Below are positions 5,708 to 10,417 of a DNA stretch of 10,417 bases, piece by piece. A program made the position numbers and the translations under genes. The DNA comes from Erysipelotrichaceae bacterium (GTDB lineage: Bacteria > Bacillota_I > Bacilli_A > Erysipelotrichales > Erysipelotrichaceae): the NCBI GenBank assembly GCA_017614055.1, contig JAGACP010000034.1, positions 1-10,417 of the forward strand, given 5' to 3'. The notes below the pieces were generated by a model, which ran no database searches, was not told where the DNA came from, and worked only from the letters and a program-made list of their open reading frames with translations. Positions within the stretch are counted from its first letter, which is position 1. Each line of letters opens with the position of its first letter.

Positions 5708-8700
5708 AACCAAGAAGAAACGCAAGATCAACAAAGTGAATCTGTGGGCGATCATCATTTCGGCGGTTGCGATAATGGGCCTGCTTGCGCTTACCGCAGG
5801 CCTGGTACTCATAGGCATGATGCTTTCGAACAAGCCGGTACTCAATATGGCCGATTTCGATCAGACCGAGTCTTCGGTAATCTATGACAGCAAAGGAGAC
5901 GAGGTCGCCAACCTGGGAACCGTCATCAGAAGGAATGTCGACTACGACGAGATCCCCAACTGCGTAATCGATGCTTTCGTGGCAATAGAAGACTCCCGTT
6001 TCTTCGAACATAACGGTTTCGACGTACCGCGTTTCACCAAGGCTTTCCTCGAGAACATCATGACGATGTCCTTCGGCCAGGGCGGTTCTACTTTCACCAT
6101 GCAGCTGGTCAAGAACACGTATTTCGTCAACGACGATACCGGACAGCAGGCGGCAAGAAGCGGCGCTTCGGGCATAAAGAGAAAAGTACAGGAGATTGCT
6201 CTTGCCTTGGAACTTGAAAGATACAAGGCGAAGCAGGATATCTTCGTATCATACATCAACAAACTAAACTTCGGCGGCGCGAACATCCGCGGCATCCAGA
6301 AGGCGTCACAGTATTATTTCGGAAAGGACATCAGCGAATGCAACGTCTTTGAAGGTGCCCTTCTTGCCGGCGTCATCAACGCTCCGTCTCTGTATAATCC
6401 TTTCTACAACCTTGAAGACGCCCAGGAAAGAGTCACGGAAGTGCTCTATCAGATGTACAACCACGGCTACATCTCCAGAAGCGAATACGAACTGAACAAG
6501 TCAATAAGAGTTGAAGATGTCATAAAAGATCCTTACGCCTCTTCAGGCGATGGCGAAGGAATACCTTACCAGGCATATATAGATGCGGTCGTAAGCGAAG
6601 TCATAGACCTTACCGGTCTTGATCCGTACACCACGACCATGCACATATACACCCACATGAACAAGAACATCCAGAAGCAGATGGATGAGATCCAGGCCGG
6701 AAACATGGGCGAAGACTATCTGACATATCCCGACGAGTATTTCGAAGTCGCATCCGTATGCATAGAAAACTCTACGGGAAAGGTCGTAGGAATACTCGGA
6801 GGAAGAAACTACGCCAACGGCGGACAGCTTCTGCTCAACCACGCTACCGAACAGTACAAGCAGCCTGGTTCATCAATTAAACCTATTCTGGACTATGCCC
6901 TGGCATTCGAGAATCTGGGCTGGGCTACGGACCATGTCCTTACCGATGCCCCGATGTGGCTTGATGCGACCAACTCCATCATCGTATACAACGACAATGG
7001 AACATATCTGGGAGACGTGACACTCAAAGATGCTTTGGGACAGTCGCTTAATACATGCGCCATCCAGACTCTGCAGAACGTTCTGAATGAGAAGAAATAT
7101 GAATATGTAGTCAACTACGCGCAGTCTCTGGGGTACGATTTCACCCTAGAAGATTTCAACGTGCAGTATGCCGTAGGCGGATCCACCTGCGAAGTTACTC
7201 CTTACCAGCACGCTGCAGCATACACGGCGATCATGAACTACGGCGTATATACGCCGCCTCACACGGTCGAAAGGATAGAATTCACCAACGGCAAATCCCC
7301 TATCACTCCTGTATATGAATCGACACAGGTTATCTCGGAGGAAGCTGCTTTCCTTACGACCGAACTGATGCATTCCAATGTTGCGGATTTCGGAGGAACA
7401 TATCTCTACATAAGATCCGAAGACTACGACGTCTACGGCAAGACCGGTACGACAGACTACGGTACATCCGGAAAAGACTACGGCATCCCTTCAGGAGCCA
7501 TCAAGGACGGATGGATCGTCGCCGCAACAAGCGAATATACTACTGCCACATGGGTCGGCTATGAGAAAGCCGTCGCAGGACAGCAGTCATACATAACCAA
7601 CAGCTACTACCACAATGACAGACCTCAGGGCAAGATCGCGCATCTGATCCTTGAAGCTGCATACAAGTACGGCGAAAGAAAGCCTACCAAGCTCGTGCAG
7701 CCTTCAGGCGTGACTTCGATAACCCACGTCATAGGCACATGGCCGTATGCGACTTTCAAAGACGGCATGGATGAATCTTTGAAGACAACAGGCCTTATCA
7801 AGGCAGATTCGGTAAAACTCGTCGATCTGGCAAAGCCTGATATCGAATCATTGTCAGGCAGCTATACCATAGAACTTGGAGACAACGGAGACCTCTTCAT
7901 CGAATGGCCTAAGTATCCTGACGAGAAGAAACTTGAAGAAGCAACGGACGTCAAGGACATCTCCCTCAAGAAAGGCGATGAAGTCATCGTTGCTGCGGAA
8001 GGCAAGTGTCTGTTCGACTATACGAAACTCTATGGCCCTATCAGATACATGGCTGACATCAAGATAACAGGCAGTCAGAACAAAGACGACCATATCGTTA
8101 CTAAAGACCATAATTACTCAACAGTGCTCAGCCTGAATCCAGGTGATACGGTCAGTGTGGAGATCTATTACGGCTACAAGAATGGTGATACTACATCAAA
8201 TAAAGCTACATTCTCACAGAATGCGGATATATCTTTCACTATTCCGGAAAAAGGAAGCTCAAGAGATAAAGTTGAGAATTGGGCAAATCGCTACAGTTTC
8301 ATATCATTCAATGTTGAAGAAACAGAAAATCTTGAATTGCTGGATGACAAGAAATTTGTCGTAACAGACAGCGACGGACGTACTCTGGAATATCAGACCA
8401 CCATTCATGTCAAGGATGCAGGTGAAAGGTATTATTGCACATATTATGTACAAAAGGCGTACAACATATCACTGCATGTCACAAGTGCCAGCGGTGGTGG
8501 ACTGAATGTCAGCGTAACATACGATGGACATGATGAGATCGCTTGGACTTACAATTCCGATTATCCGAATCTTTATACTAACCTCAGCGGCGATACATTA
8601 GAATTACGTCCACAGGAAGGCATTGAAGATGGAACCATAACCGTCACTGTAAAAGCTGGAGATGTCTCTGATTCTATCACAATCAATATCTCCGGTGGAG

Positions 8701-8717
8701 AGTTATCATATAACTGA
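5697..8717 (+). CDS. ponA: Class A penicillin-binding protein (PBP1-type) with long extracellular beta-strand tail
   Basis: This bifunctional enzyme polymerises lipid II and cross-links peptidoglycan outside the membrane. The 1006-residue protein has a very basic cytoplasmic start (KTKKKRKINK), one membrane helix (about 16-43), and a GT51 glycosyltransferase domain (about 55-245) with E98 in AIEDSRFF, GQGGSTFTMQLVKN (127-140) and E166. The transpeptidase domain (about 345-660) has S392-S393-I394-K395 (SxxK), S450-L451-N452 (SxN) and K582-T583-G584. All catalytic motifs are intact. From about residue 710 a 300-residue tail with alternating beta-strand patterns follows; it looks like fibronectin-III- or Ig-like (BIG-like) repeats but I cannot assign a family. 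The start is chosen by AGGAGA at 5688-5693. The gene overlaps recU by 11 bases and is translationally coupled. Its tail-coding DNA is more AT-rich than its catalytic part. Confidence 0.96.
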   Translation: MTNKTKKKRKINKVNLWAIIISAVAIMGLLALTAGLVLIGMMLSNKPVLNMADFDQTESSVIYDSKGDEVANLGTVIRRNVDYDEIPNCVIDAFVAIEDSRFFEHNGFDVPRFTKAFLENIMTMSFGQGGSTFTMQLVKNTYFVNDDTGQQAARSGASGIKRKVQEIALALELERYKAKQDIFVSYINKLNFGGANIRGIQKASQYYFGKDISECNVFEGALLAGVINAPSLYNPFYNLEDAQERVTEVLYQMYNHGYISRSEYELNKSIRVEDVIKDPYASSGDGEGIPYQAYIDAVVSEVIDLTGLDPYTTTMHIYTHMNKNIQKQMDEIQAGNMGEDYLTYPDEYFEVASVCIENSTGKVVGILGGRNYANGGQLLLNHATEQYKQPGSSIKPILDYALAFENLGWATDHVLTDAPMWLDATNSIIVYNDNGTYLGDVTLKDALGQSLNTCAIQTLQNVLNEKKYEYVVNYAQSLGYDFTLEDFNVQYAVGGSTCEVTPYQHAAAYTAIMNYGVYTPPHTVERIEFTNGKSPITPVYESTQVISEEAAFLTTELMHSNVADFGGTYLYIRSEDYDVYGKTGTTDYGTSGKDYGIPSGAIKDGWIVAATSEYTTATWVGYEKAVAGQQSYITNSYYHNDRPQGKIAHLILEAAYKYGERKPTKLVQPSGVTSITHVIGTWPYATFKDGMDESLKTTGLIKADSVKLVDLAKPDIESLSGSYTIELGDNGDLFIEWPKYPDEKKLEEATDVKDISLKKGDEVIVAAEGKCLFDYTKLYGPIRYMADIKITGSQNKDDHIVTKDHNYSTVLSLNPGDTVSVEIYYGYKNGDTTSNKATFSQNADISFTIPEKGSSRDKVENWANRYSFISFNVEETENLELLDDKKFVVTDSDGRTLEYQTTIHVKDAGERYYCTYYVQKAYNISLHVTSASGGGLNVSVTYDGHDEIAWTYNSDYPNLYTNLSGDTLELRPQEGIEDGTITVTVKAGDVSDSITINISGGELSYN

Positions 8718-8733
8718 TTTATTATATGTAATG

Positions 8734-8768
8734 AAAAGCACGTTACTCAATGTAACGTGCTTTTTTTA
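8734..8768 (+). terminator. Strong terminator of recU-PBP1 operon, perhaps working both ways
   Basis: A perfect 13-bp stem (8734-8746 with 8752-8764, loop TCAAT) runs into TTTTTTTATT. It lies 16 bases after the PBP stop. On the minus strand the same hairpin ends in TTTT, and it lies 24 bases beyond the Asp23 gene stop, so it may also end that convergent transcript. Confidence 0.95.
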
Positions 8769-8787
8769 TTGTCATAAGAGTTTGGTT

Positions 8788-9081
8788 CTATTTCACGAAT
8801 CCCTGAATATCGATATTGATCTTCTTGCATTCGGTACCGGTCATGAGCAGGATGTTTTCCGCCACTTCTTCCTGTACCCTGTTGCACAGTTCTACGATAT
8901 CTACTCCCTGCTTTACTTTTACGGACAGAACGATAGAGAGATCTGAATTCTTATCTATCTTTGCTTCCGCATAGCTCTTGTCTTTCTTTACGGGATAAAC
9001 ATTCTTTATTCCCTGGCAGGCGATGGAAGCGATATCTTCATATGCTTTATTCGTTATTTCGTATGTTCCACTGTTTTTCAT
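8788..9081 (-). CDS. Asp23/Gls24-family envelope stress-type protein
   Basis: This small protein of 97 residues belongs to the Asp23/Gls24 (DUF322) family, abundant cytoplasmic or membrane-associated proteins linked to envelope homeostasis in Bacillota. The supporting pattern is 'G-Y-I---AYEDIASIACQGIKNVYPV' (residues 5-31), followed by strands such as LSIVLSVKVKQGVDIVELCNRVQEEV (48-73) and a final strand KKINIDIQGF (86-95). It has no signal peptide. It starts seven bases after the rRNA methyltransferase gene; the nearest purine-rich site, AAGGGTG, is far from the ATG and inside the end of that gene, so translational coupling is likely. I cannot tell whether it is itself stress-induced. Some family members are encoded next to membrane anchor proteins; none is seen here. 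Confidence 0.85.
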   Translation of the reverse strand: MKNSGTYEITNKAYEDIASIACQGIKNVYPVKKDKSYAEAKIDKNSDLSIVLSVKVKQGVDIVELCNRVQEEVAENILLMTGTECKKINIDIQGFVK

Positions 9082-9088
9082 AACTAGA

Positions 9089-10387
9089 TTATATCACCCT
9101 TCTGAGTCCTTTAGGATATTTATTTTTCAGCGTTCCGTTCACGCATTTTGCGAATCCAATACTGTTGTTTCTGTATGTCAAAAGATAATACGCATCCTTG
9201 AGATCCGCCTTAAGTTCATACCCTTCCACATATCTTGCGAGTTCATTCTCATTCAGTTCATATACATGTCTGTAATGTCCTTTGAGGCTGTTGGCTCTGT
9301 AGAAGTCATGATCAAGTTCAAAGCGTTTGTTTTTCATTTCTCCGACTTTTATCCCGTATCTGATTATGTTCGAACCAAGATCAGGAAGCGGCATCAGAGA
9401 CATATAGTATGTGTCGCGGTATCTGTACAGATAATATTCTTCCAAATCAAGATTTTCCGATATGAATTTCTCTAATGTTTTATCGGTTACGGTTTTCAGA
9501 TAACTGATGTCTGATTCTTGATCAACATCGTTCTTTCTCATGATGCAGAAGAACTGGCCTTCGGTACCTTCCAGAGGAGACAGCTTGACTGTACCTTCAA
9601 GTCTCGAGTGACTCTTGAGATCGATCTTAACGATATACATGTCGGAATGCGTTTCAAGGAATGAACTTATCTGATCTTCATCCTCTTCGAATGAATACGT
9701 GCATGTAGAATATACGAGCTGTCCGTTTCCTTTCAGTATTTTATATGCATCTTCAAGAAGCTGTTTCTGGATGTCGGCCAGCTGATTAATCCTTTCAAGG
9801 GAATAACTGTCGAACACTTCCGGATATTTCCTGACGATCCCTTCTCCCGAACACGGCGCATCGAGTACGACTATGTCCGCAAAGTTCTCCAGCTGATCGG
9901 CGAGTACGGAACAGTCTTTGTTTGTGATGATTACGTTGTCCAGTCCAGGTCTTTCCAGATTCTGCGACATGATGAGCGCCCTGCTGTGGTTCACGTCGTT
10001 GGCAATGCACAGCACGTCCTTTGGAAGTCTGTTCAGGATGTTTATCGTCTTTCCACCCGGTGCCGCGCACATGTCGACGACGGTCTTCACGTTCTCTGTG
10101 TCGATGTATTTCGTCGTCAGAGAGGATGCCGTATCCTGGGGATATATAAGTCCCAGATCGTATGCGATTGTCTTGCCTATGTTGTCGTATGAATGAGAGA
10201 AACTGCTTTCGTCATATGTGCTTTCTTCGTAAGGAAAATCGACCAGATCGAGTATGTCCTGTCTTTCCGCCTTGTTCGTATTGAGAAAAAAGCCCTGATG
10301 GCACGGCTCTTTCAGTGATTCGAGATATTCCGCATGATCATCGCCGAAATACTCTTTCGTTCTTTGTTCGAATAGTTCTTTACTCAT
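9089..10387 (-). CDS. rsmF: RsmF/NOL1-NOP2-Sun family rRNA (cytosine-5) methyltransferase
   Basis: This S-adenosylmethionine-dependent enzyme methylates C5 of cytosine in 16S rRNA. In the 432-residue protein, an N-terminal RNA-binding part (1-90) precedes the Rossmann domain, with the SAM loop DMCAAPGGKT (105-114), the acidic residue region around D131, DAPCSGEG (176-183) and YSTCTYSFEEDE (226-237). C229 is the catalytic cysteine and C179 the release cysteine, both present. From about residue 295 a C-terminal region resembles the PUA-like domain of RsmF/YebU. There is no NusB-like N-terminal domain, which argues against RsmB. The start overlaps the stop of the preceding gene by eight bases (ATGAGTAA), and no strong ribosome site is seen, so the gene is probably coupled to it. 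The exact rRNA target positions cannot be told from sequence. Confidence 0.93.
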   Translation of the reverse strand: MSKELFEQRTKEYFGDDHAEYLESLKEPCHQGFFLNTNKAERQDILDLVDFPYEESTYDESSFSHSYDNIGKTIAYDLGLIYPQDTASSLTTKYIDTENVKTVVDMCAAPGGKTINILNRLPKDVLCIANDVNHSRALIMSQNLERPGLDNVIITNKDCSVLADQLENFADIVVLDAPCSGEGIVRKYPEVFDSYSLERINQLADIQKQLLEDAYKILKGNGQLVYSTCTYSFEEDEDQISSFLETHSDMYIVKIDLKSHSRLEGTVKLSPLEGTEGQFFCIMRKNDVDQESDISYLKTVTDKTLEKFISENLDLEEYYLYRYRDTYYMSLMPLPDLGSNIIRYGIKVGEMKNKRFELDHDFYRANSLKGHYRHVYELNENELARYVEGYELKADLKDAYYLLTYRNNSIGFAKCVNGTLKNKYPKGLRRVI

Positions 10388-10417
10388 CTTCGAATATGAT
10401 CGTCAGTTCCTCTCCAA
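10380..10417 (-). CDS. End of an unidentified gene entering from the right edge (partial)
   Basis: On the minus strand the frame GEELTIIFEDE ends with TAA at 10382-10380. Only 11 codons are in the window, so it is too short to identify. It is called a gene because its stop overlaps the ATG of the rRNA methyltransferase gene in the eight-base ATGAGTAA arrangement typical of coupled genes and because that gene has no strong ribosome site of its own. Confidence 0.5.
   Translation of the reverse strand, partial: GEELTIIFEDE

Noticed and set aside
1..10417. CRISPR array, tRNA genes, insertion sequences or a hidden defence-like system
   Set aside because: I saw no spaced direct repeats, tRNA-like sequence, transposase, terminal inverted repeats or target duplications. 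The recognised genes and short intergenic sites account for essentially all of the window.

Overview
The window looks like a chromosomal housekeeping segment from a low-to-moderate GC Bacillota, most like the Erysipelotrichia or a neighbouring lineage. The reasons are a Bacillus-type RNase P RNA, RNase Y, GpsB, RecU, an Asp23/Gls24 protein, and the orders pgsA-recA-rny and gpsB-rnpB / recU-PBP1. TGA is a normal stop (it ends recA and the PBP gene), so this is not a mycoplasma using the alternative code. The lineage call is an inference from gene content, not from a search.

Layout. On the left, a partial gene for a foldase-like exported protein (1-465) runs by a one-base overlap into a HIT-family hydrolase gene (465-863). 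Both converge on rny, with two back-to-back terminators at 852-913. A minus-strand block follows: pgsA (4270-3677) and recA (3630-2596) probably share one transcript from a promoter at 4304-4331 and end at a strong terminator (2566-2591). rny (2483-939) then has its own promoter (2533-2561). Upstream of pgsA lie gpsB (5026-4712) and rnpB (about 4720-4374), where the gpsB stop codon falls inside the 5' strand of the RNase P P1 helix. From a compact divergent promoter region (5027-5125), recU and a large class A penicillin-binding protein gene run rightwards (5126-8717). They converge on a minus-strand pair, an rsmF-like rRNA methyltransferase gene (10387-9089) and an Asp23/Gls24 gene (9081-8788). 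The end of one more minus-strand gene enters from the right edge.

How the genes work together. gpsB, recU and the PBP1 gene form the familiar Bacillota cell-wall and chromosome-segregation neighbourhood. GpsB is a division-site adaptor for class A PBPs, and RecU resolves Holliday junctions alongside RecA, encoded nearby. rnpB, rny and the rRNA methyltransferase belong to RNA processing, decay and modification. pgsA makes the precursor of phosphatidylglycerol.

I see no mobile element, CRISPR array, tRNA or new defence-like system. The features most worth a second look are the gpsB/rnpB overlap, the palindrome and paired very short leaders between gpsB and recU, the small RNase P RNA, the AT-rich beta-strand tail of the PBP, and the loss of cinA from the pgsA-recA block. 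All stretches without a gene are shorter than 105 bases and are covered by the listed sites.
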